Positions 35,985-48,748 of a stretch of DNA of 64,000 nt are shown here, in pieces. Below the pieces are notes generated by a model. It was not told the DNA's origin, made no database searches, and saw only the letters and a program-made list of their open reading frames with translations. Each line of letters opens with the position of its first letter. Position 1 is the first letter of the stretch. Source of the DNA: Cryptomeria japonica (taxonomy: Eukaryota; Streptophyta; Pinopsida; Cupressales; Cupressaceae); the NCBI RefSeq assembly GCF_030272615.1, contig NC_081408.1:401909889-401973888 (forward strand). The letters are read 5' to 3'. Position numbers and translations under genes: made by a program.

Positions 35985-37205
35985 TGTAAAGTGGAAAATT
36001 GGGAACCTTAGCCAATTCGCCACTTGAGAGAGAGGTGGGAACTTTACTAAGGTTTAATTTTCACTTGGGAAAAACTTTACATTCAAAAGAGTGGTTGAAT
36101 CTACTAGATCCAATCCCAAAGGATGCAAGGATTGAATACTAAGTAGATTGGTTGTGACTGGAATGAAATTAACCCTCTTTTGTAAGTTGATTGATTGAAT
36201 TAAGACAAAGTACTGAAAATGAAGACAAAGTATGAGGAAATAGCGAGCTATAGATTCAAGATTCGGTCGTGCACCTGGATTTGAGAAGTGTGAGATGATT
36301 TAGAGCTGCTCTATAAAATCCAACAAAATTTGCAGGGACTATGTGTCTGGATAGGGGCGCCCCCCTATTGGTCCTCTGAACTTTTTGCACGTTGAAAAGG
36401 GTTTTTCTGTCTTTGCAAATAAAGCTTAACTCCAGAAGTACAACTACACACATGTTTCCTGCACACAGAAATAAAGGAAAATGTTTTGGGAATAAGGGAT
36501 TTGCCTTTAGATCAAACCCTGGTTTTGGAATTAACCAAGTGGTTGAAATAATATAATTGAAATGACTGAAAGTAGAAATCCTCCTCTTTGAGGGGATGTT
36601 GAATTGACTGAAAATGAATTGCTTATACATCCTTGTGAATTTTTGCTTGCCTCCACATGGAATTAGGGTTTCATGAAGTAGAATGTTGATCTCCTCTTCA
36701 ATGCTTGAAATCTTGTCTCTATTGTTGCTCTAAAGCTTGAAGGATGACTGGAAATGCTCAATTGCTCTTGAATGCTTGAATGCTTGATCTCTTGAATGCC
36801 TGGATGCTTGATTGAATTTCATGATCCATCAAATGAGAGGGCAAATCCCTCTTATATACTTTCTAGTGGGGTTTAATTGATTGATTTTCTGACTTGGACT
36901 GACATAGGGGGATTTTCCCGCTCTAATTTTAGATGAGCCAAAGGGAGGGACCCCAAGATAGGTCTCAAATAGGGGATCTCAAGGCATCATGCCCTAGTCC
37001 CAGTGGATCCTACAGTGCCACGCCTTGGTCCTACCCTATTTTGGGGTAGGATCAAGGTGGCTTTGAAGTGCAAGGTTGAGAAAAATATAGGTTTTGACTT
37101 ATATGAGCATACTCAAGTCTTTGATCAGGCTGAGAGGCACAAACACTAAGGCAAAGACCCAAGTGTAGTCAAAAATTGCAAGGGGTGCAATTTTAGGAAA
37201 TTAAA
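35985..37205 (-). repeat. G2 LTR, left (3' LTR)
   Basis: 1221 bp, TGTAAAGTGG...GAAATTAAA (the right copy ends TTACA). Near its middle a short G/C-rich run occurs at 36350-36370. A 124-codon minus frame inside it (36256-36630) is a shadow that is partly repeated in the other LTR. Confidence 0.9.
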
Positions 37206-37221
37206 TTTATCCCCCATTTTA

Positions 37222-38560
37222 GCGGGAGTATGAGCTTATGCAAATACTGTAGATAAAGTACAAGGAATTCAAATTGAAAGACTTTCACCACATCAAGGAG
37301 GCAAGATTCACCAAGCCCCTAGTAGAATTTAGGATCTTACAAATTCAAAGATAAGGTGAAAGGGAAGATCATGAGAGAAAGAGATAACCATGACTACAAC
37401 TAGTAAGGTTCTCTTACTATGAGTCATGAAAAGAAACACTAAAAATTACAAAGAAAAGACAAAGTTTGCTAAGTAACTTTAATTATCAAAAGAGAGAATC
37501 ATGAGTAGAGTGTATGCCCCCACGTTAAAGCAATTGCGTACACCTTATCGGGAGCAATTTCTTTAAGGTAGGATACACCCAAAGAAGACAATCACATTAT
37601 CGCAATAATTTGGCCCCCAAGAGAGGATAAATCAAAGGATAATAAACACAAAACACAAAGCACGAGGTGGTTTCACCTAACTTTGGAGTCAGTATGCTTT
37701 TTATGATAACTCATGTATATCATGTATATATTTATGCATAGAATCATCCTAATCCCCCAAAGAGAAGAAACCACCATGGAAGAAGGGAACAAATGTGTCT
37801 TTTGAGTCAACATGGGAGAGACCAAAAGAGATCTCAATGCTTTGCATCATCCTCAAGTAGACAACACGAGGGAAAACAAATAGAAGAATAAGAAGAACAA
37901 ATAGAAGAATGGCACAAATAAGCAAGAGAGGAAAGAGAGAGTCTACAATGCTAATGAAGCTAATCAAGCATGTTTTCCTCCCCCCGATCTTGTTGATCAT
38001 TATTTCAGGAAGGTGGATAACATGCAAGAGGAGCCACATCGAGCACAGTAGATGGAGCTATCACAAGTTCCAAACAAGGACCATGCTCTAATGATAAGTC
38101 ACTTTGTTCATTACTAGGAGCTAGGATTAATGTTTTTGAAAATTTTGCCACTAAGTCATTGTCAACATCAACATATTCATATTCATCAATAGAAATATTA
38201 TGATTAACATTTTCATCATTAACAACATTCTCACCCATTTCTTCATCAAGATTAATAAGAATAGGAGTTCTAATAGGAATAGAATTTGAACCATCATTTG
38301 TCTTAAGCATTTTGTGTTTTGGAAAATTGCGTTCAACATCATGTTTAGGAGAAAATGGAATCATGTCAACAGTTGGTGTTTTAAGAGAAGAAATTGTTTG
38401 GGAAGCAACCTCACGAGCTCTAGCATGACGTCTTCATTGGTGTTCTCTCGCATATTGGTTTCATCTAGTCTTGGCTGAAGGTTAAGTTGAGTTAGGCTCA
38501 TTAGGTATAGGATTCATCTCTTCTTTTAGGGAAGGACGAATGGGTTGAGGTCTTTAGGTT
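37222..38560 (-). other. G2 3' region with an acidic frame of unknown role
   Basis: Minus frame 38005-38364 gives an acidic 119-residue peptide (INLDEEMGENVV, DEYEYVDVDNDLVAKF). An overlapping minus frame 37749-38039 has one strongly hydrophobic stretch of about 23 residues (FPLLLICAILLFVLLILLF). Either may be a remnant of a 3' accessory protein, but neither has a second copy here to confirm coding. Sequence 37222-37740 shows nothing. Confidence 0.35.
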
Positions 38561-38702
38561 CGACAATAGGAGAGGTCAATCGCTTCTCTCTATAAGATGA
38601 AGGAGGAGGAACCGCACTATATAAAGGAGGAATGGGAGGTGTAGGAAGGAGACCGGGTCCATCATGAGGAGGAGGGATAGTATGGTTTTTAGGAGAAAGA
38701 GT

Positions 38703-39833
38703 TTATCTACATTTGGGAGGAAGAGTGGAGTCATCCATAGGAGAAGGAATGGATTCTTCTTTAGGAAGAGGAATATCTCTTTTCTTGGGTAAAAGGATAC
38801 TCTTCTCTTTAGGAGAAGGAATAGGTTCCTCCTTGGGAAGAAGATTATTTCTTTCCTTGGGAGGAAGAACAATCTTATCCTCAAGAAGGGGTATATGATC
38901 ATCAAGAGGAATGCTAAATGTTGGATTTCTAGGTTTACTCAAGGATAAAATCATTTCGTTTTTCCAGTTTTGATATGATCTAAAAAGAGAATCACTTCTA
39001 GGTTCAAGAGGCTTGAATTGTTTGGACCAAAAATAATCAAAACAAACATCTCCACACCTCAGTGTAGGTTGAAATATGCTATGATTAACAGTTATGATTT
39101 CACCATTATGAGGAAATTTCAAACACTTGTGAATAGTAGAAGCGATCACTTTCATGGAAGAGAGCCAGAGATGTCCCAACTTCACACGAAATTGATCAGA
39201 TGTAGGAATGATAGAAAATTGAACATTTAAGCATTTAGTGCTAACATCAATAGGAAGTGTTATAGAACCAATAGCAGGACAAGAGAAGCCATCAAAAACT
39301 TTAACTATCACATCAGTATCATCATATATCACTTGATGTAATTGCAAAGTATAAATAAATTCTTCAATTATCACATTAACCTTGCACGAAGGATCAATAA
39401 GGACTCCTCTAGCGGGTATACCTTTGATTTTTGTACTTATGTATAAGGGGCCATCAAGTGCCTTAATGGTCTCACTAGGATCAAATATTATGCACAAATC
39501 CTTAGGAGGTTCTTGTTGATCTACAAGGTTCACCATGTTATTAGATTCAATGGTCATGTCATTGGGAGAGAAAGCAAGATGATTAGTCTCAATCACATTA
39601 GTGGAATGGGATGGTAAAGGATCAATTAAAATTTCAAGGTTCTGATTAGGAGGAGCTACGAATTTGTTTCCTTTATCATTCACACCTGCCACAAATATAG
39701 TATTGTTATCAATCAATTCTTGAATCTTACTTCTCAATGAAAAACATTTTTTCAGTATCATGACCACGTCGACGATGATATTGATAAAAGGATTTAGCAT
39801 CAAAGTAAGGTGAAGTTGTTTTAGATGGATCAA
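38703..39833 (-). pseudogene. G2 aspartic protease and Pro/Lys repeat tail
   Basis: A 376-codon open minus frame. The protease core is IPARGVLIDPSCKVNVI (active-site Asp in LIDPS, where many relatives have D-S/T-G), then FDGFSCPAIGSITLPIDV and FRVKLGHLWLSSMK. KFPHNGEIITVNHSIF follows. The C-terminus (38703-38900) is a series of short repeats around LPKEEPIPSPKE. Gag normally precedes it: HRRRGHDTEKMF of Gag lies just upstream in another frame. The Asp-Pro-Ser site may be a lineage trait or a lesion; related Tat-type proteases show similar boxes (from memory). Confidence 0.7.
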
Positions 39834-41450
39834 TTGGTTTGATTTGGGGAAGTTTTATCAGATTTCTTTGTATCAACTGAGACATAATGCTATGCAAATA
39901 TTCATTCAAAGGAGAAAAATATTTTTCTCTTTTAAATAATTTAGACAAAGGAGGCACACCTGTAGCACCTACGAGTTGATTGTTGTTGATGTTGTCATTG
40001 AATTTGATGAATCCTTTGTTTGGTTTGAAATTCAAAAATGGTTGTTGAGCACTATCACCCTTATCACTTGGAGCCATGGAAGAAGATGATTGTTCCAACT
40101 GACTCACAGTCAGTTGATAACTGTGAAGTACTACGCACAACTATGGAAAGGAAGTAAACTCAGTTATTAGAAGTTTATCCCTAATGTCTTTTTGTAAATT
40201 AGCAATGAAAATATTTTGAATATCTTGATCAGGCTTAAGAAAAGAAATCTGTGAATACAAATGCTTATATCTACCAATAAAATCAGTCACTTTTTTATTT
40301 AACACCTTGTTTACAATGCATTAAATTAGTCAAAGTAACTTTAGGACCGATGTTATTGTGAAATTGTTGAATTAGCTAGTTGTTGAAAAGAAGTAATAAA
40401 ATAAGGAGGCAAAGAACAATACCATTGCAAAGCTCTATTCCTTAATGTTCTCGTAAACAATTTTGCTAACAACCTTTGATCATGAGAAAAAGTCACTACA
40501 CAAAGTTTGGAATGTTTTAACATGAGTTCAAGGATCACCTTTTCCATTATAAATTTCCAATTGAGGGACTTCTACACGTTTAGGTAGGACGGCTCTAACA
40601 ATGTCATTAGATAATGGGCTTTCTACATCAAATGTGGGCAGATTATACTTAGATTGATTCATAGAAGCTATTTGTTGTTGTAAGGAAGATATTGTTTGGG
40701 CTAGACTATTGATTTTAGCTTCGGTAGAAGGATTGAAATTAGACATGTTGGACTGAGAGGGTGAAGTAATATTGTTGAATGAAGGAAGAGACTGAGAATA
40801 AGGAGGTGTAATACTATGATAAGTGGGTAATGGAGAAGATTGGGTAGCACATGGAAGATTCATGGGAGGAATGAAGGAATTGTGATTGAAGGAGTTACCC
40901 CCTTGACTAACATTTATAGGTGGTGAATGTGATTGAGTAACAAGAGGAACACTCATGGTAGGAGGAATGAAAGAAGAGGTACTGCCCCCATGATTAACAT
41001 TTGTAGGTATGATATTTTGTGTAGAAGTAGCTATGATGTTTGATGTGAAGGTATGACACTAGTCATTGAAGTTGTCAAAGGAATAGAATGATTAACTTAA
41101 ATAGGAGGTTGTGTATAACCTAGGTTTTCACCACAACTCTTCATAGGCATGATATTAGAATCAACAATATGAGGAATACCATGCAATATATCAACACCAT
41201 GTTTATCACTTTGAAACATTCTTTTTAATCCTTCAATCAATGGGAGAGCTTCACTTTCTGGGTATTCTTGACTCATCTGTTGTTGAAGATTGTCAAATTG
41301 ATTGTCCATCTTTGCCAATTGATCAACGGATACCCTAGTTAGTGATTCCTCCTCATTGTGAGAATTATCAAGAGGATAAACAGGAATATCTAAAGGATGG
41401 GAAGAAGCAGCAATATCCTCATTGAAAAAGCTAGCCAAATTAGGCTCCAT
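39727..41450 (-). pseudogene. gag: G2 Gag
   Basis: ATG at 41450 (MEPNLASFFNEDIAAS). Frames run 41450-41097, 40956-40528, 40547-40353 and 40140-39727 with shifts between. Landmarks: LPTFDVESP...RVEVPQLEIYNGKGDP, FTRTLRNRALQWYCSLPP with FQQLANS, and SFYQYHRRRGHDTEKMF, the Gag core and the His/Cys box of Tat-clade gypsy elements, here with the final Cys replaced by Met. A Gln/Pro/Ser-rich stretch lies between. Broken in at least three places. Confidence 0.75.
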
Positions 41451-42768
41451 TTCCTCGATAAATAATCCTTGGGAAGCCTTAATTTCACAACTTATTCTAA
41501 CGAGGATACTATAGGTAGGACTAATAGTAGTAAAAATCATGTACTATGGAAAAGAAATTGGAAAGAATAATGCAATCTTCTGGGAATTTGAATTATTAAA
41601 TTTAAAAATGTCCCCTAGAAGATAGAAATTTGAATTTAAAATTAGGGTTGAAAATGACCTCTTAATTTTAAAAGTTTGAAAGGAGGGAAAATCAAAATTA
41701 AAATTAGGGTTGTCCAAATTCAACCTCTTAATTAAAATTTTGAGATTTTGGAATGTTGAAATATTGAAGAAATTAATTTAATTATAAAAATTAGGGTATG
41801 TGTAGTGAATCGCTTAATTTAAAAATTCAAATTGACAATGGAAATGTTGAAATTCAGATTTGTTTTCGACCTTAGGGTGACCTAAAATCAATAAAATTTC
41901 ACAAATCTCTGGAATTGTGCATTAAAATATAGTCAAAACAAGCTCCCAAAATTTGAGCTGAAAAAAGTCGAGACCGAGTAGGTAGCGACTTGGATCGAGT
42001 GCACATTCCGACCAAATTTTTTCCTTTTTTTTGTAGAAGCAAGATATTGTGATGTTTTATGCGAGTTCCAAAAGGACATGGAAATTGGAGATGTCGAGAT
42101 ATGCAAAATTAATCCTTGAAGGTCGAAATAGGACACACTTAGAATATTTGATAAAAGGATTAATTGAAAGGACAACAAAAAGGGCACACTTAAGGATTGA
42201 CTTTTATGATGTTTAAAAGAAAGACAAGAGGCTTTATATTTAATTAAACCAGTTAAATGCTTAAAAGAAAATTTTGAATTTGCATAAGATTAATTTAATT
42301 TTTAAAATTTAGGGTTTGTTGCATAAACCGCTTAATTATAAAATTTAAATTTGAACTTTGAATATTGGAAGGAGGGAAACTAAATTTTGAAAGTAAAGCC
42401 AAGACTTAAATCTGAAAATTAATTCAAGATCTACACAATCCACAATGTCAATTTTAAAATTAAAAATTAGGGTTTTGTGATTCAACCACTTAATTTTAAA
42501 AAAAAATTAAAAATTGAAAGTGTAAATGAAAACTTGAATTGTAAAAATGAAGAGTCCTCAGATCTGAAACAATTAATCCAATTTAGACAAATAACGAGCT
42601 CAATTTTGAATCTTAAAAATTAGGGTTTTTGTGTATTCAACCTCTATTTTTTTTTAAATTGCAAGGAAATTAAACTTGTAAATTAAAATTTGAATTTTAA
42701 ATTGCATACACTCAAATTTGAAAATAAAAATCAGAATTAAAAGGTGTAAGATGTCGAGTTCATCAAAA
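41451..42768 (-). repeat. G2 leader with about six degenerate repeats
   Basis: No coding. Six loosely conserved 45-60-bp copies start near 41638, 41698, 41787, 42303, 42461 and 42614. Each has AAAATTAGGGTT, then a short variable part, then CAACC-CTTAATT(T)AAAA. On the element strand several contain AACCCTAA, the core of the plant telo-box. Confidence 0.6.
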
Positions 42769-43222
42769 TGTAAAGTGGAAAATTAGGAACCTTAGCCAAT
42801 TTGCCACTAGAGATAAAGGTGGGAACTTTACTAAGGTTCAATTTTCACTTGGGAAAAACTTTACATTCCAAAAAGGGTTGAATCTACTAGATCCAGTCCC
42901 AAAGGATGCAAGGATTGAACACTAAGTAGATTGGTTCTGATTGGAATGCAATGAACCCTCTTTTGTAAGTTGATTGATTGAATTAAGACAAAATTCTAAA
43001 AATGAAGACAAAGTATGAGGAAACAACGAGCTATAGATTCAGGATATAGTCATGCACCTGGATCTGAGAAGTGTGAGATGATTCGGAGCTTCTTTGTGAA
43101 ATCTAGCAAAAGTTGCAGGGACCGTGTGTCCAGACAGGGGCACCCCCCTATCATTCCTCCAAACTTTTTGTGTGTCAAAAAGGGTTTTTTTGTCTCTGCG
43201 AATAAAAGCTTAACTCTAGAAG

Positions 43223-43227
43223 TATAG
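43223..43227. repeat. Left target-site duplication of C2
   Basis: TATAG, exactly repeated at 51699-51703. Confidence 0.92.
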
Positions 43228-45764
43228 TGATGATATGATGAATCAATAAGGATCCGGACAACTACTAAAAGGGAGGTTAAATCTATAGATAGAAAATAGA
43301 CTAAACTTTCACCAAACTCAAAAACAATCTCACAAGTCAATCTCTGAATAAATTGGTTCAAACACTGAACTACAAATTGTAATAGCACTGATAGTATACC
43401 AGTTTGACTAGCATATCAAAATAACAGTATAACAGTTCTGAAACTCCCAAACCATTTAACGAAAACATCAAAATAATTTACTAACAGTAGTAAAAGCACA
43501 TTTCAGATTACTGTCGGTCATCTTAACATATCTAAGTGGATTTAACAATTAAGAAAAATAACTATATCAAACATAACCACAAAAACCATTCACCACTTGA
43601 CATAATGATTTTTGACGTGGAAACCCAAATAGGAAAAACCACGGTGGGGATGAATACCCACAAGTGTTCTAAACTCTTTTGAAGTTTGCCCTGTTAGTAG
43701 CCAAGCCTATTAAATCTCTACAAAATGTCCTGTTAGGAACAGATCCTGTTAGGAACCACCCAATTAAGGGATTGACTATAATGCCCTATTAGAAGCAATA
43801 CCCTGTTAGGAGTAACCTCGATAGAGGATTTGAAATCCAAGCTAATGGATCACCCAGTTAGAGGATTTAGATAACACTAAGCTTGTTAAAGCTTGCCCGG
43901 TTAAGGGATTTAACTATTGTAATTGTTAGAGAACAACAGGGGTTTGTTGATCTGGTAAATAGCACTACTCTGCTTGATCAGATCGTTTTCATTCGCCTAT
44001 CCTCCTTCACACATACTACAGATACACCTTCTGGTTTGGCAATCAATCACACTGACACTTAACCAAAATTTCCAACGCTACAAAAAACAACTCATCGACC
44101 TTATAAGCAAAACAACAGGTCGATAACACATCACAAACCTAAGATCTCATAGAGATTACAATCAAATCGGTTTAAGTGTGACTATTAGATTATATAGCAA
44201 TCATTGCACATTGTTCAAGACAACCTCGACCGCTCCTTGATCATCGCTCATCGATTCCTGTAACTCATCACGTGGTTTCCTCTTCATGCAATGTATTCAC
44301 TCATTCCCAAGATAAAATTGTTATCTCTATGCGCCAAAAAACCACTTGAAATTTATCACATACAACATGCATACGTGGCATAATCATTACCAATCATCAT
44401 TTGATCATAAATCAATATAACCGCTTCACCAAGCTCCATCAGTTAGGGTTTGGCACATCAACAAGTAGGGTTACCGGTTGATCTCACTGCTTCTAAAGTA
44501 ATATCAGTTTCCTTCACTTTCTCAACTATCGGTTGCAAAACAACATCATTACCGATTGCAATTGACATCTGTGTCGACTTGAATTTCATCATCAGAATAC
44601 TACCTACAACATATTAGTTTCCAAAAATACAAAGGAAATGCTATAGGAAATCCAAACTCAACCAATGAAACTGCATGAAATTTATATAAATAAAAACACT
44701 ATTATTACCTTCATGATTTAAGTCGCATTGTGTCCTAACTCCATTGTTCCTGGTTGCAGATGATTTGCTCTCAGACAAGCACTAGTAGCTTCCAAGATGG
44801 CATATGAAGAACGGACTGATAACTGATAGTTAACTGATACTATGATGTGCAATGAAAATGATTTAAAGCTAAATGATTATGCTAAATTGCTAAATTGCTT
44901 CAAGATAAAAACTCACAGATGCATAAGTTTTACTCAAATTTTTAACTTGAAGACTAACTCTTTCTCAACTCAAACTCCTACTTTTATAGACTTTTGAGAG
45001 GATAATATGATGTGTCCTAGATCAACGGTCATGATCAGATCTGCAAATTTGGATGGTTGTGAGAAAAGGTGAAGGTTGAGAGAAAGGGGGAAGGAGAAGA
45101 CAAGTGTCACTCATCTTACCTTGACTGGGTTGTTGATTGAGGGAATCTAGGGATGGTTGGAGAATATTTAGGCATGAGAGGACAAGTGGACTCAAGTCCT
45201 TCCTAAGATGTAGGGATATTGGAGAGAATATAGAACAATATTAAGAAATATGTGTACGTACACAATAGTTCATTTATTTTGGAAGTTGGAGATAAGTGGC
45301 TAATAAATGTTTTATTTATTTTAATTTTGTTGAATTAATTTAGCCACATGATGGATGAGTTGGCAAAGGAAAGATGAAGTGGAGATGGAAGGATGAGTTG
45401 GAAAGAATTAAATAATTTAAGAAATCATTTAATATTTGAGACTATAGGATAGAAGAATAGCCATTAAATATTAGATATTTAATTGATAAGAGGAATAATT
45501 AAATATTAGATATTCAATTAATTGATTAGAGGAATAATTAAATATAAGAATTAATTAATAAAATATTTCAATTAAATTAATTAATAGAAGGACATGAAAT
45601 GAATTAAATAAATTAACCTTTTCAAATTAACTATTTAATAGAAGAATAATTATTAAATAAATATAAAATATTTATTTAATCTCTCTCATAGCCATTTTTA
45701 TGTGTATACAACGTCAATGACAACACAATAGTTCATCAATGCAATATTCAATCAAATACCAACA
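43228..45764 (-). repeat. C2 LTR, left (3' LTR), split by a solo LTR
   Basis: TGATGATATGATG...ATACCAACA. Interrupted at 44570-45710. Minus-strand TATAAGG at 44099-44106 is intact here. Confidence 0.92.
44570..45710. repeat. Solo LTR inside the C2 LTR
   Basis: 1141 bp, TGTGTCGACTTG...GTGTATACA (TG...CA), flanked by ACATC (44565-44569) and ACGTC (45711-45715), which differ by one transition. The uninterrupted partner LTR reads straight through the site. Its last 450 bp are AATTAATTAAATA-rich. Family and orientation cannot be fixed because no internal region is present. Confidence 0.85.
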
Positions 45765-46074
45765 ATCTCCCCCTTTGGTATTGATGGCAATACAAATATC
45801 AATACCCTTGATTGTGATGATTGAGAGTAATTCACATACACAGGTATAAGGATCCTGGTTTACATTTTACCATGTACTCTCCTTCAACTGAGTCTCCATG
45901 TCTTCAGTTGGTAACTAGCTATAGTTCTTCTCTCTATCAATCATACAATTCTTCTCCCATAATCATACAGTTCTTCTCCCCCTTTGACAATAATGCCAAA
46001 GTGAAAGTAAAACATGCAGTGTCATACTTCACTGTTTTGCATCAACAATCTACACCTTGATGCTCCCCCTGTGG
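45765..46074 (-). promoter_or_regulatory. C2 polypurine tracts
   Basis: Minus strand: CCAAAGGGGGAGAT (45765-45778) at the LTR, CAAAGGGGGAGA near 45975-45987 and ACAGGGGGAGCA near 46061-46072. The number and spacing match C1. Confidence 0.75.
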
Positions 46075-46102
46075 AGTAGCTCCACTCTACACCAATCATG
46101 TT

Positions 46103-46936
46103 TCAAGATTCTTCAATTAGCTCTGGGACTGATGTCTTCCACATCTGCTCATTGACCTCATGTAGGGGCACAACCCCTAGCTGACCTCTAACATACTCAA
46201 AAGTAGTCTTAGGCAGAGATTTAGTAAAGATATCTACTAGCTTCTCCTTAGTAGATACATGCTCCAGTAACACATCTTTACTCTGCACTTTCTCCCTCAA
46301 GAAATGATATTTCAGCTCAATATGTTTGGTTCTAGCATGCAACACCGGGTTCTTTGAGATATTTTTTGCACTGGTGTTATCAAATAAATTCTTTATCGAT
46401 TCTGTGATCTTCAACTTGAACCCTTCTGGAATGTGTTTCATCCAGATTGCCTTGGTACAATTCATATACACTACAACATATTCAGCTTCAGTAGTGGACT
46501 ATGATATACAGCTCTGCTTCTTGCTGCTCCAAGATACAAGTCTTCCTCCAAGAAAGAATGCACCACCGATTGTGCTCTTCTTGTCATCAAAATTTCCTGC
46601 ACATTTTGCATCTATATAAACCTTCAAATCAAATTTACCTACATATGGATACCATAATCCATAATCAATAGTACCTTTCAAATATCTAAATATCCATTTA
46701 GTTGCAATCATGTGTGTCTCCTTAGGGTTTTTCTGAAATCTGGCAACTAATCCAACTGCATGAGCAATATTCGGTCTACTGTGAACAACATAATGCAGTT
46801 TCCCTATCATTGATTTGTACTCCTTTTCATCAACGAATGCAGTATCATCTTCCTTAGATAGTTTACAACCTGTAACCATTGGTGTCCCAACTGGTTTACA
46901 GTCTCCCATTCCAAATGTCTTCAATACCTCTTTCAC
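46103..46936 (-). pseudogene. C2 RNase H
   Basis: Two frames (46936-46499 and 46471-46103). Blocks: HYVVHSRPNIAHAVGL, FRYLKGTIDYGLWYPY, YIDAKCAGNFDDKKSTIGG (YTDANWAG in C1; Trp changed to Cys), LVSWSSKKQ, NCTKAIWMKHI, LFDNTSAKNISKNP and RTKHIELKYHFLREKV, then the element C-terminus DIFTKSLPKTTF. A shift or stop near 46480 separates them. Confidence 0.85.
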
Positions 46937-46981
46937 ATATTTGGACTGTGTGATATAAATACCACTCTTAATCTGTTGAAT

Positions 46982-47785
46982 TTACAAACCTATGAAGAAT
47001 TTTATCTCTCCTACCAGAGACATTTCAAATTCACTTTTCATCTCATTTGCAAATTTGTCACTCATGTCATTATTGCTTCCAAAAATGATATCATCCACAA
47101 ACACTTCACTAACCAGTATCTTATCTCCTTCAGTCTTGAGATATATATTGTTGTCTTCACTGGTTCTCTGAAAACCTATCTTCATTAGGTGTGAATGTAG
47201 TCTTTCATACCATGCTCTTGGTGCTTGCTTCAAACCATATAGAGCCATGTGTAGTTTACACACCATATCCTTTGCATCAGTCAAAGCATAACCATCTGGT
47301 TGTTCAACGTATACTTCCTTTTCCAGTATTCCATTTAGAAATGTTGACTTCACATCCATCTGATATACTTTGAATCCCCTATATGCTACAAATGCAAGTA
47401 GAGTCCTAACACCTTCCAATCTAGAAACTGGTGCAAATGTCTCGCCATAGTCTTCTCCTTCTTCCTGTGCATAAACTTTGCATACCAATCTAGCTTTGTT
47501 TCTGACTACTACTCCATCTTCATTCAATTTATTCCTGAATACCAATTTAGCACCTATCACATTTTTGTTCACTAGTCTGGGTACTAAGGTCCATGTAATG
47601 TTCTTCTCAATTTGGTCAAGCTCCTCTTCCATATCTTTGATCCAGTGATCATCTCCAAAGGCTTCCTTAGTAGTTCTAGGCTCAATAGTGGAGATCATAC
47701 AAGAATTCTCTCTAATTCTTCTTTTGGTTAACACTTCGGCATCTTTATCTCCAATAATCTGGTTAGGATTATGATTGAGTCTCAC
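46982..47785 (-). CDS. C2 reverse transcriptase, long open segment
   Basis: A 267-codon open stretch covering most of the copia polymerase: [92 protein letters not shown] and the active site VFVDDIIFGS with both Asp residues. It is part of the element's single Gag-Pol frame rather than a separate gene; upstream and downstream parts are interrupted, so a full polyprotein cannot be made. Confidence 0.85.
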   Translation of the reverse strand: MRLNHNPNQIIGDKDAEVLTKRRIRENSCMISTIEPRTTKEAFGDDHWIKDMEEELDQIEKNITWTLVPRLVNKNVIGAKLVFRNKLNEDGVVVRNKARLVCKVYAQEEGEDYGETFAPVSRLEGVRTLLAFVAYRGFKVYQMDVKSTFLNGILEKEVYVEQPDGYALTDAKDMVCKLHMALYGLKQAPRAWYERLHSHLMKIGFQRTSEDNNIYLKTEGDKILVSEVFVDDIIFGSNNDMSDKFANEMKSEFEMSLVGEIKFFIGL

Positions 47786-47952
47786 ATACCTTGGAATAAC
47801 ATGATTATTATATGTAGGTTATTCTTCCTCTCTATCATCTTGTTCTGGTTGAACTGGTACTACAACATTCACTTCATCAATTTTTGGCTTCACCGGTTCT
47901 GGTTCCAAAATCAAAATGTAAGGTTCATCTTCCTTCTTCTCCTCACTAGTTT

Positions 47953-48748
47953 CTAGTAAAACTTTAGGACACTCATCCACTCGAACATCGGCACTTTCAA
48001 TGATTCTCTTTGTCTAGTTGTTGTAATAGTTGTAGGCTTTACTGTTGGTGGAGTAACCAAGAAATATGCCTTCATCACTCTTAGCATAAAACTTACCAAC
48101 ATAGTAACATCTTTTGATAAAACATTTACTGCCAAAAATCTTAAAATAACTGACATTAGGTGATCTACCATACCAATATTCATAAGGATTTTTATCCTTA
48201 CCTCTCTTTACCAATATCTGGTTCATAGTGTATACATTGGTGCTGACAGCTTCTCTCCAGAAATGTTTTGCTACACCTTGTATTAGCATCATTCTAGCAG
48301 CTTCAACAACTGACCAGTTGTTCCTCTCTGTAATACCATTCTATTGTGGTGTCCTAGGTGCAGAAAGTTGCCTCTTAATTCCATTATCTTCACAATATCT
48401 AGTGAATTCCTCAGAAGTAAATTCACCTCCTTGATCAGTTCTCAGACACTTTATCTTCTTACCACTTTCCTTTTCAACTAAGGCCCTAAATGCCTTAAAC
48501 TTAATAAAGGTTTTTGTTTTGTTCTTCAAGAATGTGACCCACATCATTCTTGATAAATCATCAATGAAGATTATAAAATATCTATCACCTTGAATACTTT
48601 TAGTCCTTATTGGTCCACAAAGGTCTGTATGAACCAAATCTAACATATGTTTTGTTGAGAAAGATTTGCTCTTAAAAGTTAAGGATGTCATCTTCCCTAA
48701 CTGACATTCCTTACATAGAGCATTCGTCGGTTTGGCCAACTGAGGCAA
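47953..48748 (-). pseudogene. C2 integrase
   Basis: NALCKECQLGKMTS (the CxxC pair of the zinc domain), LDLVHTDLCGPIRTKS (first Asp intact, unlike C1), FIIFIDDLSRMMW, CLRTDQGGEF (second Asp), then RTPQ-stop-NGITERNN with the catalytic Glu after a TAG at 48341-48343 where relatives have Gln. The tail 48014-48292 reads YTMNQILVKRGKDKNPYEYW. One nonsense change separates the catalytic residues. Confidence 0.85.

Noticed and set aside
37749-38039. Possible single-pass membrane protein in G2
   Set aside because: Only one hydrophobic run, no homologue, overlaps another frame; mentioned in the region entry but not called as a gene.
41638-42660. Interstitial telomere repeat
   Set aside because: TTAGGG words are spaced by 50 bp or more and embedded in a longer unit; there is no (TTTAGGG)n array.
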